From: Microbacterium sp. AG1240
Lineage (GTDB): Bacteria; Actinomycetota; Actinomycetes; Actinomycetales; Microbacteriaceae
Assembly: GCF_003635115.1 (NCBI RefSeq)
Contig: NZ_RBXJ01000001.1
Span: 1,302,001-1,366,000 of the forward strand
Direction of reading: 5' to 3'
Length of the DNA stretch: 64,000 nucleotides
A program made the position numbers and the translations under genes. Below, in pieces: positions 16,608-25,063 of this stretch. Below the pieces are notes generated by a model. The model saw nothing but the letters and a program-made list of their open reading frames with translations, made no database searches and was not told the DNA's origin. Numbering within the stretch: position 1 is the first letter of the stretch; every line of letters starts with the position of its first letter.

Positions 16608-17507
16608 ATGGAATGGGAGCGCGCGGTGGAGGCCTACCTCCGTCAGCTGGCGGAGGTGCGCCGACTCTCTCCCGCCACGGTCCGCGCCTACCGTTCCGAT
16701 CTCGCCGACCTCCGATCTCATGTCGGTCGCGTCGACCTCGATCGCATCGACCTCGAGGAGGTCCGCTCGTGGCTGTGGTCGGCGACCCAGGCCGGCTCGG
16801 CGCGGTCGACGATCGCGCGGCGAACGGCCACCGTGCGCGGATTCTTCGCCTGGGCGGCCGAGCAGGGGCTGATCTCGGTCGATCCGACACTGCGTCTGGT
16901 GACGCCCAAGCGCGGTCGAACCCTTCCTCGGGTCGCGACGGCCGACGCACTGCGCGAGACCCTCGATGCGATGGCGGGTGTCGCCGCCGAGGGCGACGCG
17001 ATCGCGCTCCGCGACCACGCGATCCTCGAGCTGCTCTACGGGGCGGGGATGCGGGTCTCGGAACTCTGCGGACTCGATGTCGACGACGTCGACCATGACC
17101 GTCGCACCGCGCGTGTGCTCGGTAAGGGGTCGAAAGAGCGCGTCGTGCCGTTCGGCGCTCCCGCGGGGCGCGCCGTCGACGCGTATCTCGTCCGCGGTCG
17201 TCCGGTGCTCGCCTCTCGCGCGACGACCGCCGGCAGAGCACTCCTGCTCGGGGCGCGGGGCGGTCGAATGGGCGTCCGCAGCGTGTACGACCTCGTCTCG
17301 CGCACACTCGCGCCGCTCGTGGGGGGCAGCGTCGGACCTCACGCCCTCCGTCACTCCGCAGCCACCCACCTGCTCGACGGCGGCGCCGACCTTCGAGCCG
17401 TCCAGGAGATCCTCGGTCACGCGAGTCTGGGAACCACCCAGATCTACACCCACGTCTCGAGTGAACGACTGGCCGCCACGTACCAACTCGCCCACCCCCG
17501 CGCCTGA
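16608..17507 (+). CDS. xerC: Tyrosine recombinase XerC
   Basis: With XerD it resolves chromosome dimers at dif. The 299-residue protein has the SAM-like core-binding domain (1-90) and the catalytic domain with all active-site residues: R149 (GAGMRVSEL), K173 (GKGSKER), H245 and R248 (HALRH), H271 (GHASLGTTQ) and nucleophile Y280. Housekeeping location after dprA and before rpsB is conserved in actinobacteria, which argues against a phage integrase. A CATGCT hexamer six bases before the ATG could be a weak leaderless -10. Confidence 0.95.
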   Translation: MEWERAVEAYLRQLAEVRRLSPATVRAYRSDLADLRSHVGRVDLDRIDLEEVRSWLWSATQAGSARSTIARRTATVRGFFAWAAEQGLISVDPTLRLVTPKRGRTLPRVATADALRETLDAMAGVAAEGDAIALRDHAILELLYGAGMRVSELCGLDVDDVDHDRRTARVLGKGSKERVVPFGAPAGRAVDAYLVRGRPVLASRATTAGRALLLGARGGRMGVRSVYDLVSRTLAPLVGGSVGPHALRHSAATHLLDGGADLRAVQEILGHASLGTTQIYTHVSSERLAATYQLAHPRA

Positions 17508-17522
17508 ACCGACACCCGGCGC

Positions 17523-17528
17523 TACGGT
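17523..17528 (+). promoter_or_regulatory. -10 hexamer TACGGT of the DUF3060 lipoprotein gene
   Basis: TACGGT sits six bases before the ATG at 17535; the transcript would start on the start codon. The same TACGGT-6-ATG arrangement is found before the gene at 47622. Confidence 0.45.
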
Positions 17529-17534
17529 GGTGCA

Positions 17535-18131
17535 ATGCGCACTCGAGCCCGCTCCGTCGCCGCCGCCTTCGCCCTCGTGAGTGCGATCCTCGTGGCCGGA
17601 TGCTCCGCGGCGCCGCAGCCCGTCGTCACGCGTCTTCCTTCCGACGGCGCACCGGCCGCCTCTGCCTCCCCGTCCGCGTCTGCCTCTTCATCCGCATCCG
17701 GCGCACCGTCCACCTCGGCGACATCGTCTTCGTCCCCGTCGCCGTCGCCCGAAGACGCGGACGACTGCGGCGGTCAGGAGCAGACCATCACCGCGAGCGA
17801 TCGAACCGTGGTGCTGACCGGGCAGTGCCCGCTCGTTCGCATCGAGGGGAACGCGGTGACCGTCGATGCCCGGGGAGCGAGCGTGGACGCGGTGGCGATC
17901 GCGGGAGACCGCATCACCCTCGCCGCCGAGACGATCGGCGACACGACGATCGACGGCAACGACACGTCGCTGGAGGTGTCCTCGGTCGGTGCGCTGACGA
18001 TCCGCGGCGATCGCAACGCGGTCACCGCGCCGGGCGGCGGCGCAGACGTGGTCGTCTCGGGCAACGACAACACGGTCACCGCTCCGGTGTCGAACGTCTC
18101 GGTAGACGGACAGCGCAACCGGATCGGGTGA
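17535..18131 (+). CDS. DUF3060 lipoprotein
   Basis: The 198-residue precursor has a basic start, a hydrophobic segment and the lipobox VAGC with the lipidated cysteine at about residue 23, so it is anchored on the outer face of the membrane. A Ser/Ala/Pro-rich linker (about 37-75) follows. The C-terminal domain has short repeated beta-type turns (IEGNAVTVDA, IDGNDTSLEV, IRGDRNAV, VSGNDNTV), as expected of the DUF3060 family. Function is unknown. It converges on the M23-like gene with no gap between the stop codons. Confidence 0.8.
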   Translation: MRTRARSVAAAFALVSAILVAGCSAAPQPVVTRLPSDGAPAASASPSASASSSASGAPSTSATSSSSPSPSPEDADDCGGQEQTITASDRTVVLTGQCPLVRIEGNAVTVDARGASVDAVAIAGDRITLAAETIGDTTIDGNDTSLEVSSVGALTIRGDRNAVTAPGGGADVVVSGNDNTVTAPVSNVSVDGQRNRIG

Positions 18132-18638
18132 TCAGCAGCACGGGAGGAGCACCGCGCGCGGCACGCCTCCGAGCAGCAGCAGCGGGTTGATGTAGTTCCC
18201 GTCGAGGCGCACGCCGAAATGGAGCACCCCCGACGGGGTGTGCCCGCCCTCGCTCTGAGCGGCCACGACGTCGCCGCCATGGACGACGGTGCCGACGGTC
18301 GCCCGGGGCTCGACCGGCTCGAGCGTCGTGACCAGGCCCCCACCGTGATCGATAGTCACCACCCCGCGCCCGGCCACCGGCCCGGCGAAAGCGATGGTCC
18401 CTCCGGCCGGTGCGAGCACGGCAGCCCCGTGCAGTACCAGATCGATCCCGCGATGGCCCGGGCCGTAGGCGTGCGCGGGGGCGGCGAAGGGTTCGACGAC
18501 CTGGACGGTGTCGACCGGCCAACGCCATCCGAGGGTCGAGAGGTCGGGCGTCTCGGCCGACGACGCATCGGCGGTGAGGATGAGTGCGACCGCGGCGGTC
18601 GCCACCGCGATCGGCAGGAATAGGGCGCGTGTCGACAT
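18132..18638 (-). CDS. M23-family (LytM-like) exported protein with an incomplete active site
   Basis: A 168-residue precursor with a signal-like hydrophobic N-terminus (about 5-28) and an M23 domain. The first zinc motif HxxxD is intact (HRGID, about residues 63-67). The second, normally HxH, reads VLH: the zinc-binding histidine is present but the general-base histidine is replaced by valine. It is therefore uncertain whether it cleaves peptidoglycan or acts as a scaffold or amidase activator. A short M23 protein next to rpsB is a conserved actinobacterial arrangement. A CC pair ends the protein. Confidence 0.85.
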   Translation of the reverse strand: MSTRALFLPIAVATAAVALILTADASSAETPDLSTLGWRWPVDTVQVVEPFAAPAHAYGPGHRGIDLVLHGAAVLAPAGGTIAFAGPVAGRGVVTIDHGGGLVTTLEPVEPRATVGTVVHGGDVVAAQSEGGHTPSGVLHFGVRLDGNYINPLLLLGGVPRAVLLPCC

Positions 18639-18775
18639 GCGAGCGAGCCTTGCTCCTCCCAGGCTCGGGGGAGCGGGCCGTCGGTCGCTCGGTGGTGAAG
18701 GTCGTTCCGCACGAGGCCTGGGGAGGAGAGGCCGACCCCGGGCGGCAGACGTGCCCGGGAAGCGGGACGCGCTGA

Positions 18776-18988
18776 TAGAGTGGACGTTGCACCCCGTGTA
18801 TCGGGGTGACTCCGCGTGCCCTCAGCGCTCCGTGGTTCCTCGAACCGCACCGCGCGGCATCCCGCACCCATCGGTCCCTGAGAAGTTTTCAGGGTGGGTG
18901 CGCGCCGGGCACCAGGCCCGCCGCTCCTCCGGACCGGCGAGATCAACCGCAGACGGCGCGTGCGCGCGCCGAGAACAGGAGAACGGCC
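18776..18988 (+). promoter_or_regulatory. rpsB promoter (-10 TAGAGT) and structured 200-base leader
   Basis: The 350-base gap 18639-18988 holds no gene. TAGAGT (18776-18781) is the likely -10. Starting about where transcription should begin is a perfect 7-base stem, CACCCCG (18790-18796) with CGGGGTG (18802-18808). A second element folds as CACCCA (18865-18870) with TGGGTG (18895-18900), enclosing CCCTGA (18876-18881) with TCAGGG (18889-18894) and leaving a 5-base bulge on one side. Such a leader could carry S2 autoregulation, but I know no matching described motif. The part before 18776 should also hold the promoter of the minus-strand M23-like gene. Confidence 0.55.
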
Positions 18989-19975
18989 ATGGCCGTCGTC
19001 ACCATTCGCCAGCTGCTCGACAGCGGCGTCCACTTCGGACACCAGACCCGCCGGTGGAACCCGAAAGTCAAGCGCTTCATCCTCACCGAGCGCAGCGGCA
19101 TCCACATCATCGACCTCCAGCAGTCGCTGACCTACATCGACAAGGCGTACGAGTTCGTCAAGGAGACGGTCGCCCACGGCGGCACCATCCTCTTCGTCGG
19201 TACGAAGAAGCAGGCCCAGGAAGTGCTCGCCGAGCAGGCGACGCGCGTCAACCAGCCCTACGTCAACCAGCGCTGGCTCGGCGGTCTCCTCACCAACTTC
19301 CAGACGGTCTCCAAGCGCCTCGCTCGCATGAAGGAGCTCGAGGAGCTCGACTACGAGAACCCGTCGGAGAGCGGCTTCACCAAGAAGGAACTCCTCCTGA
19401 AGAAGCGCGAGCTCGACAAGCTCCACAAGTCGCTCGGCGGTATCCGCAACCTGCAGAAGACCCCCTCGGCCATCTGGGTCGTCGACGCCAAGCGCGAGCA
19501 CCTCGCGGTCGACGAGGCCAAGAAGCTCGGCATCCCCGTGATCGGCATCCTCGACACGAACGCCGACCCCGACGAGTTCCAGTACCCGATCCCCGGCAAC
19601 GACGACGCGATCCGTTCGGTGAGCCTGCTCACGCGCATCATCGCCGACGCCGCCGCCGAGGGCCTGATCCAGCGCCACAACCCCACCGACGAGGCGGCCA
19701 CCGAGGCCGAGCCCCTCGCCGACTGGGAGCGCGAGCTGCTCGAGCAGGGTGCTCCGGCGCAGTCGTCGGCCGACACCGAGAAGGTCGCCGACCAGGGTGA
19801 GGCCACGGCCGAAGCCACCGAGCTCGTCGCCGACGAGCAGGTCGAGACGACCGAGCGCGCCACCGAGTCGATCGCCGACGCCCTCGGCGCCGAGGCGCAC
19901 GACGAGGCCGTCGCGGCCGCCGCCGGCGAGTCGACCGAAGAGGTCGCCGCCGACGAAGCCACCGACGCCAAGTAA
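18989..19975 (+). CDS. rpsB: 30S ribosomal protein S2
   Basis: The 328-residue protein has the S2 core through about residue 245 ([22 protein letters not shown] ... [10 protein letters not shown] ... [11 protein letters not shown] ... WVVDAKREH ... [15 protein letters not shown]). An acidic, Ala/Glu/Thr-rich extension of about 80 residues follows. Long acidic tails are common in actinobacterial S2. The ATG at 18989 has AGGAG seven bases upstream. It is followed by tsf after a hairpin that probably reduces read-through. Confidence 0.98.
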   Translation: MAVVTIRQLLDSGVHFGHQTRRWNPKVKRFILTERSGIHIIDLQQSLTYIDKAYEFVKETVAHGGTILFVGTKKQAQEVLAEQATRVNQPYVNQRWLGGLLTNFQTVSKRLARMKELEELDYENPSESGFTKKELLLKKRELDKLHKSLGGIRNLQKTPSAIWVVDAKREHLAVDEAKKLGIPVIGILDTNADPDEFQYPIPGNDDAIRSVSLLTRIIADAAAEGLIQRHNPTDEAATEAEPLADWERELLEQGAPAQSSADTEKVADQGEATAEATELVADEQVETTERATESIADALGAEAHDEAVAAAAGESTEEVAADEATDAK

Positions 19976-20004
19976 CCGGCGCTTTCCGCGCAGACGCTAC
20001 GATC

Positions 20005-20047
20005 GGCGCGCCCGCCCTCCGACTCCGGTCGGAGCGGCGGGCGCGCC
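20005..20047 (+). terminator. Attenuator-like hairpin between rpsB and tsf
   Basis: Two stacked perfect stems, GGCGCGCCCGCC (20005-20016) with GGCGGGCGCGCC (20036-20047) and CTCCGAC (20017-20023) with GTCGGAG (20028-20034), closed by a TCCG loop and with one bulged C at 20035. This 19-pair stem in the 114-base gap should cut or pause transcription and set the S2 to EF-Ts ratio. tsf has no other obvious promoter. Confidence 0.75.
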
Positions 20048-20089
20048 GGGCATCCGTCACCCACATACGAACCAAGGAGCCAGCACCCC

Positions 20090-20917
20090 ATGGCAAACTT
20101 CACCATCGCCGACATCAAGGCGCTGCGCGAGCAGCTCGGCACGGGCATGGTCGACACGAAGAAGGCGCTCGAAGAGGCTGACGGCAACGTCGAGAAGGCC
20201 GTCGAGATCCTCCGTCTCAAGGGAGCGAAGGGCAACGCGAAGCGTGCCGACCGTTCCACGAGCGAGGGCCTCGTCGCCGCGCGCGAGCTGAACGGCAAGG
20301 TCACTCTCGTCGAGCTCGCCTGCGAGACCGACTTCGTCGCGAAGAACGAGCGCTTCATCGCCCTCGCCGACAAGGTCGCGGATGCTGCGGCAGCCGCCGC
20401 AGCGGACTCCGCCGAGGCGGCCCTCGCCGCCGACGCGAACGGCCAGACGGTCGACCAGCTCATCTCGGACGAGGCTGCGATCATCGGCGAGAAGGTCGAA
20501 CTGCGTCGCGTCCGCACCCTGTCGGGCGACCACTTCGAGATCTACCTCCACAAGACGAGCAAGGACCTCCCGCCCCAGGTGGGCGTCGTCCTCGCCTACT
20601 CGGGTGACGACGCGGAGACCGCGCGCAGCATCGCGCAGCACATCTCGTTCGCCAACCCGTCGTACCTCTCCCGCGACGACGTGCCCGAGGCCGACGTCGA
20701 CAAGGAGCGCGAGATCGTCACCGAGATCTCCCGCAACGAGGGCAAGCCGGAAGCAGCTCTTCCGAAGATCGTCGAAGGACGCGTCAACGCGTTCTTCAAG
20801 CAGGTGTCGCTGCTCGACCAGGACTACGCGAAGGACAACAAGCTGTCCATCGCCCAGGTCGCGAAGAACGCCGGTATCACCCTGACCGACTTCGCCCGCT
20901 TCAAGGTCGGCGCGTAG
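20090..20917 (+). CDS. tsf: Elongation factor Ts
   Basis: Nucleotide-exchange factor for EF-Tu. The 275-residue protein starts with the UBA-like helix bundle ([25 protein letters not shown], residues 8-32) and has the EF-Tu contact motif [13 protein letters not shown] (about 77-89). The dimerisation and C-terminal modules follow ([12 protein letters not shown] ... [19 protein letters not shown]). The start ATG has AAGGAG about 10 bases upstream. Co-transcribed with rpsB past the hairpin. Confidence 0.98.
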   Translation: MANFTIADIKALREQLGTGMVDTKKALEEADGNVEKAVEILRLKGAKGNAKRADRSTSEGLVAARELNGKVTLVELACETDFVAKNERFIALADKVADAAAAAAADSAEAALAADANGQTVDQLISDEAAIIGEKVELRRVRTLSGDHFEIYLHKTSKDLPPQVGVVLAYSGDDAETARSIAQHISFANPSYLSRDDVPEADVDKEREIVTEISRNEGKPEAALPKIVEGRVNAFFKQVSLLDQDYAKDNKLSIAQVAKNAGITLTDFARFKVGA

Positions 20918-20927
20918 CTCGTCTTCA

Positions 20928-20957
20928 GAGCCCGGGATGCATCAGCATCCCGGGCTC
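20928..20957 (+). terminator. rpsB-tsf operon terminator
   Basis: Perfect 13-base arms, GAGCCCGGGATGC (20928-20940) and GCATCCCGGGCTC (20945-20957), around an ATCA loop. The tail TTGTCTTG is the most U-rich after any hairpin in this window. Confidence 0.88.
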
Positions 20958-21014
20958 TTGTCTTGCCCGCGACATGCGCGCGGTACCTTTGAACCCGACG
21001 AGAGGATGACACCC

Positions 21015-21734
21015 GTGATCGATGAGAACTCCACCCGCCGCAGGGTTCTGCTGAAGCTCTCCGGGGAGGCGTTCGGTGGGGGTCAACTCGGGGTCAACCC
21101 CGACGTCGTGAGCCAGATCGCCCGCGAGATCGCCGCGGCCGTCGACCAGGTGGAGATCGCCATCGTCGTCGGCGGAGGCAACTTCTTCCGTGGAGCCGAG
21201 CTCAGCCAGCGCGGTATGGACCGTGGTCGCGCCGACTACATGGGCATGCTGGGCACCGTCATGAACGCCCTCGCCCTGCAGGACTTCCTCGAGCAGGCCG
21301 GTGCCGCCACGCGCGTGCAGTCGGCCATCTCGATGACCCAGGTCGCCGAGCCCTACATCCCGCGCCGGGCCGTCCGGCACATGGAGAAGGGTCGCATCGT
21401 CATCTTCGGTGCGGGCGCCGGGCTTCCGTACTTCTCCACCGACACGGTGGCCGCGCAGCGCGCTCTCGAGACCGGCTGCACCGAGGTCCTGGTCGCGAAG
21501 AACGGGGTCGATGGCGTGTACACCGCCGACCCCCGCACCGATCCGACGGCGACGCGTATCGACCACATCACCTACATGGACGCTCTGCAGCGCGGCCTGA
21601 AGGTCGTGGACTCCACGGCTTTCAGCCTCTGCATGGACAACCGCATGGACATGCGGGTGTTCGGTATGGAGCCCGCCGGCAACGTCACCCGCGCGCTGGT
21701 CGGGGAGCCGATCGGCACACGCGTCTCGGTGTGA
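21015..21734 (+). CDS. pyrH: Uridylate kinase (UMP kinase)
   Basis: Phosphorylates UMP to UDP, regulated allosterically by GTP and UTP in known examples. The amino acid kinase fold is evident from [62 protein letters not shown] and [15 protein letters not shown] start at the GTG at 21015, which has AGAGGA eight bases upstream; the ATG at 21006 overlaps that site and would add three residues. Product length is 239 residues. The pyrH-frr-cdsA order is conserved. Confidence 0.95.
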   Translation: MIDENSTRRRVLLKLSGEAFGGGQLGVNPDVVSQIAREIAAAVDQVEIAIVVGGGNFFRGAELSQRGMDRGRADYMGMLGTVMNALALQDFLEQAGAATRVQSAISMTQVAEPYIPRRAVRHMEKGRIVIFGAGAGLPYFSTDTVAAQRALETGCTEVLVAKNGVDGVYTADPRTDPTATRIDHITYMDALQRGLKVVDSTAFSLCMDNRMDMRVFGMEPAGNVTRALVGEPIGTRVSV

Positions 21735-21807
21735 CGGTTCGTCGCGCCAGGGAAGCGCGCCGCACCGCCGTTAGAGTTATGGCACAGGTTTTACGAATGG
21801 AGTCACC

Positions 21808-22362
21808 GTGATCGCCGAAGTTATGGCCGATGCAGGAACGCGCATGGATCGCGCCGTCGAGGCGGCGAAGGACGACTTCGCCACCGTCCGCACCGGGCGG
21901 GCGAACCCGCAGATGTTCCAGAAGATCCTCGTCGACTACTACGGCACCCCGACGCCGCTCGCGCAGCTCGCCTCGCTGAACAACGCCGAGGCTCGCACGC
22001 TCGTCGTGACCCCCTACGACAAGTCGGCGCTGAAGGCCATCGAACAGGCGATCCGCGACATGCCGAACCTCGGGGCCAACCCCACGAACGACGGCAACCT
22101 CGTGCGGGTGACGCTTCCCGAGCTGACGCAGGAGCGCCGCAAGGAGTACGTCAAGATCGTGCGCACGAAGGGCGAGGACGCCAAGGTGCACGTCCGCGGC
22201 ATCCGTCGCAAGGCGAAGGACGACCTCGATGCGCTCAAGAGCGAGATCGGCGAAGACGAGATCGCCCGCGCCGACAAGGAGCTCGACTCCCTGACGCGTG
22301 CGCACGTCGACGCGATCGACGATGCACTCAAGCGCAAAGAAGCAGAGCTGCTCGAGGTCTGA
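21808..22362 (+). CDS. frr: Ribosome recycling factor
   Basis: Splits post-termination ribosomes with EF-G. The 184-residue protein shows the long three-helix bundle pattern, with [34 protein letters not shown] (about 26-59), the hinge region, and [32 protein letters not shown] near the C-terminus. The start is a GTG at 21808 with GGAG five bases upstream. A TAGAGT hexamer at 21772-21777 may provide its own promoter between pyrH and frr. Confidence 0.98.
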   Translation: MIAEVMADAGTRMDRAVEAAKDDFATVRTGRANPQMFQKILVDYYGTPTPLAQLASLNNAEARTLVVTPYDKSALKAIEQAIRDMPNLGANPTNDGNLVRVTLPELTQERRKEYVKIVRTKGEDAKVHVRGIRRKAKDDLDALKSEIGEDEIARADKELDSLTRAHVDAIDDALKRKEAELLEV

Positions 22363-22370
22363 GAATCCCC

Positions 22371-23414
22371 GTGACCGACGCTCCCGGGTCGGAAGGCTCC
22401 GAGCCGTCCGATCCTCCGACCAGCCGCCGTGAGAGCGGTGGGCTCCGGCGCGCGCACAGCGCAGCCGATGCCTCCGCCTCGACGGCGACCGGCGCGCGTT
22501 CTGCGCGCGCGGAGTTCGAGACCCACGTCGCGCACGCGCGGGCGGAGTTCGAAGAGGCGAACGAGCGGATCAAGCAGCGCACGGGTCGCGATCTCATCCT
22601 CGCGATCGTCATCGGTGTCGCGATCGGCGTCGTGGTCATCGCGTCGCTGATCTTCTTCAAGTGGATCTTCCTGCTGTTCGCGATCGGCGCGACGTCGCTC
22701 GGCGTCTTCGAGTTCGTGCGAGCTCTGCGGGCGTCGGGCCGACGCGTCGACCTGATCCCACAGCTGCTGGGCGGCGTGGTCCTGATGCTGAGCGGCTACT
22801 TCGTCGACCTCTGGCTGCACTGGGTGCTGACCGTGGTCGTGGTCGTCGTGCTGATCGTCTGGCGCCTTCTCGGGCAGATGTTCTCCCGTGACGAGCGCAC
22901 CTACGGCGCGGTGCTCTCGGATGTGCTGATCACCGGTCTCGTCGTCCTGTACGTCCCGTTCCTCGGGAGCCTCGCGATGATCCTGCTCAGCCAGGACGGC
23001 GGCGAGTGGTGGGCCCTGGCCTTCATCATCATCACGGTGGCCGCCGATACCGGCGCCTACGTCACGGGGCTCACGATCGGGCGGCACCCGATGGCACCGC
23101 GGATCAGCCCCAAGAAGACATGGGAGGGTTTCGGCGGCGCGTTCGTGGCGGCGCTGATCGCCGGCGTACTGCTGTCGTTGTACATGCTCGGCCTGCCGTG
23201 GTGGACCGGGTTGATCATCGGTGCGGTCATCCTGGGGACCGCCACGATCGGCGATCTCGGAGAGTCGATGGTCAAGCGTGACCTCGGCATCAAGGACATG
23301 AGCTCCTGGCTCCCCGGGCACGGCGGGGTGCTCGATCGTCTCGACTCGATCCTCCCCTCGGCGACGGCCGCCCTCGCGCTCTTCTACCTCCTCTCACCTC
23401 TGGCGGTGTCATGA
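22371..23414 (+). CDS. cdsA: Phosphatidate cytidylyltransferase (CDP-diglyceride synthase)
   Basis: Integral membrane enzyme that makes CDP-diacylglycerol for phospholipid synthesis. The 347-residue protein has a long hydrophilic, disordered N-terminus (1-75), then about eight membrane segments. Near the C-terminus lies the family signature VKRDLGIKDMSSWLPGHGGVLDRLDS. The start is a GTG eight bases after frr. Its stop overlaps the start of the DivIVA-repeat gene (ATGA), linking lipid synthesis to that gene. Confidence 0.95.
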   Translation: MTDAPGSEGSEPSDPPTSRRESGGLRRAHSAADASASTATGARSARAEFETHVAHARAEFEEANERIKQRTGRDLILAIVIGVAIGVVVIASLIFFKWIFLLFAIGATSLGVFEFVRALRASGRRVDLIPQLLGGVVLMLSGYFVDLWLHWVLTVVVVVVLIVWRLLGQMFSRDERTYGAVLSDVLITGLVVLYVPFLGSLAMILLSQDGGEWWALAFIIITVAADTGAYVTGLTIGRHPMAPRISPKKTWEGFGGAFVAALIAGVLLSLYMLGLPWWTGLIIGAVILGTATIGDLGESMVKRDLGIKDMSSWLPGHGGVLDRLDSILPSATAALALFYLLSPLAVS

Positions 23415-23989
23415 CGATGTCTTCCGAACTCGATACGGCCGCGACCGAGTCGCCGTTCCCCGAGACGTTCGGACGCCAGAAGGGTTACGAGAAGCGTGCC
23501 GTCGATGCCTTCCTCGCGCAGGCGCGCGCCGCGTTCGAATCCGATGAGCCCGGTGCCCTGCGGTCCGCGGTCGTGCGCGAGACCGCCTTCCCGCTCGTGA
23601 AGAAGGGTTATGCGATCGCCCCGGTGGATGCCGCACTGGGAAGGATCGAAGACGCGTTCGCCGCTCGCGAGCGCGAGCAGGCCATGTCGCGGCGCGGAGC
23701 CCGTGCCTGGGTGGCCGAATCGCGCCAGACCGCGCAGGTCGTGCTCGATCGGCTCACGAGGCCCCGTCGGCACCGCTTCGATCGGGTCGGTGTTCTCCGC
23801 TACGGCTACCGCATCGACGAGGTCGATCTCGTGGCCGACAAGATCGCCCGCTACATCGCGTCGGGCGACCCCGTCACTCCCGATCAGGTGCGGGCGGTCG
23901 CTTTCCGCATGCAGCGGGGCGGATACAGCGAAACGCAGGTCGACGCCGTGCTCGATGCCGTCGTCGAAGTGATGCTCGCGGTCGGGTGA
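23411..23989 (+). CDS. Protein with four DivIVA-like repeats
   Basis: A 192-residue protein made of four related units, each with an aromatic residue, a GY pair and a VD pair at fixed spacing: GY25-26/VD31-32, GY66-67/VD72-73, GY132-133/VD138-139 and GY171-172/VD177-178. The unit resembles the N-terminal DivIVA (DivI1A) domain, which in canonical DivIVA/Wag31 occurs once, before a coiled coil. Here no long coiled coil follows. It overlaps cdsA by four bases. A role in membrane- or pole-associated scaffolding near phospholipid synthesis is a guess from the domain; such repeats are annotated DivIVA-domain proteins in related genomes. Confidence 0.75.
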   Translation: MTMSSELDTAATESPFPETFGRQKGYEKRAVDAFLAQARAAFESDEPGALRSAVVRETAFPLVKKGYAIAPVDAALGRIEDAFAAREREQAMSRRGARAWVAESRQTAQVVLDRLTRPRRHRFDRVGVLRYGYRIDEVDLVADKIARYIASGDPVTPDQVRAVAFRMQRGGYSETQVDAVLDAVVEVMLAVG

Positions 23990-24048
23990 CCGGACGCGCC
24001 CGACGCGGGTGACAGCCCCGCTGTGCTCCCATTAGACTCGACCGCATT

Positions 24049-24762
24049 GTGACTCCCGGCACCGACCTGACTCGCGCTTCTTCGCGCCGCCTCGCTCGTC
24101 GGTCGCACGCGACGGTCGACGTCGTCTCGCCGGTGGCCTCGGTCCGTCCGCAGCCGCGGTGGTCGCGGCGTCGCGGTGTCCTGTCGGTCTTCGCCGGGTG
24201 CGCGGCCCTGGCGTTCGCGGTCGCCTACGTCGGCCCTCTGGGAGGTGCGGTCGTCGATGCACGAGCCGCGGAGCCCGATGGCGTCTCGCTCTACGCCGTC
24301 GCGATGGACGACGCCCAGTCGTTCGCGAGTGGGGCCGACGGTGCGGCGGCATCGCTCGACCGGGCGGGCTATTCCGTCTACGTGACCCCGAAGCCCACGC
24401 CGACCCCCACCCCGACCCCGAGCGCGAGCGCGTCGGGCGGCACCTCGCAGCAGTCGATCTCCGCGCGCCCGCAGTACACCGGGGGCGGCTCGGCCGCGGA
24501 GTGGATGGCGGCCGCGGGCATCGCCGAGAGCGACCAGGGCTATGTCGATTACATCGTGTCGCGCGAGAGCAGCTGGAACCCGAACGCCACCAACAAGTCT
24601 TCGGGGGCATGCGGGCTCGTGCAGGCCCTGCCGTGCAGCAAGGTGCCGGGCAACGGCTACGACCCCGTCGATAACCTGCGCTGGGCGACGGGATACGCCG
24701 TCGGGCGGTACGGCAGCTGGGCGGCCGCGTACGACTTCTGGACCCGCAACCACTGGTGGTGA
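24049..24762 (+). CDS. Exported lytic-transglycosylase-like (SLT) protein
   Basis: A 237-residue protein with a hydrophilic start, one hydrophobic segment (about 45-63) that anchors or exports it, a Thr/Pro/Ala/Ser linker with PT repeats (about 113-130), and a C-terminal SLT-type domain. The probable catalytic glutamate is in VSRESSWNPNA (about residue 177), followed by GACGLVQALPCS and WAAAYDFWTRNHWW. This class cleaves peptidoglycan glycan strands. The start is a GTG at 24049 with a TAGACT hexamer ten bases upstream (24033-24038). It is the first gene of a short run with 24775 and 25064. Confidence 0.82.
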   Translation: MTPGTDLTRASSRRLARRSHATVDVVSPVASVRPQPRWSRRRGVLSVFAGCAALAFAVAYVGPLGGAVVDARAAEPDGVSLYAVAMDDAQSFASGADGAAASLDRAGYSVYVTPKPTPTPTPTPSASASGGTSQQSISARPQYTGGGSAAEWMAAAGIAESDQGYVDYIVSRESSWNPNATNKSSGACGLVQALPCSKVPGNGYDPVDNLRWATGYAVGRYGSWAAAYDFWTRNHWW

Positions 24763-24774
24763 GCGAGCCGCGTC

Positions 24775-25062
24775 ATGCCCCGCTCACATCGTCGTCGTCC
24801 TGACCCCTCGTCGTCGGACGACTCCCTCGACCGACTGATCGCAGGGTGGAAGCGCTCGGAGACCCGTCGCGGCGCCGAATGGACCGTTCAGCCCGTCTCG
24901 GCGTCCAAGGCCGTCAAGGCCTACACGTGCCCGGGGTGCGGCCGCACGATCACCGCCGGCACGGCGCACGTCGTCGCCTGGCGCGCGGACGGCGTGCTCG
25001 GCGATGCCGCCGACCTCGCGAATCGACGACACTGGCACACGCATTGCTGGAGATTGGGCTGA
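24775..25062 (+). CDS. Small zinc-ribbon-like protein, function unknown
   Basis: A 95-residue basic protein with a possible metal site: a CPGC pair (residues 51-54) and, near the end, HWHTHC (87-92). This C-x2-C ... H-x-H-x-x-C spacing resembles a treble-clef or HNH-like zinc core without a complete nuclease motif. It lies 12 bases after the transglycosylase gene and one base before the hydrolase gene, so it is likely co-transcribed. Homologues are found in other actinobacteria, often without a named function. Confidence 0.65.
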   Translation: MPRSHRRRPDPSSSDDSLDRLIAGWKRSETRRGAEWTVQPVSASKAVKAYTCPGCGRTITAGTAHVVAWRADGVLGDAADLANRRHWHTHCWRLG

Positions 25063-25063
25063 C

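Noticed and set aside
16608..17507. Tyrosine recombinase as a sign of an integrated element
   Set aside because: All residues and the dprA-xerC-rpsB context match housekeeping XerC; no att repeats, tRNA target or phage genes nearby.
24400..24440. Short tandem CCGACC/CCCACC repeats as a CRISPR or regulatory repeat
   Set aside because: They encode a Thr/Pro linker in frame in the transglycosylase-like protein; a similar PT linker occurs at about 27390.
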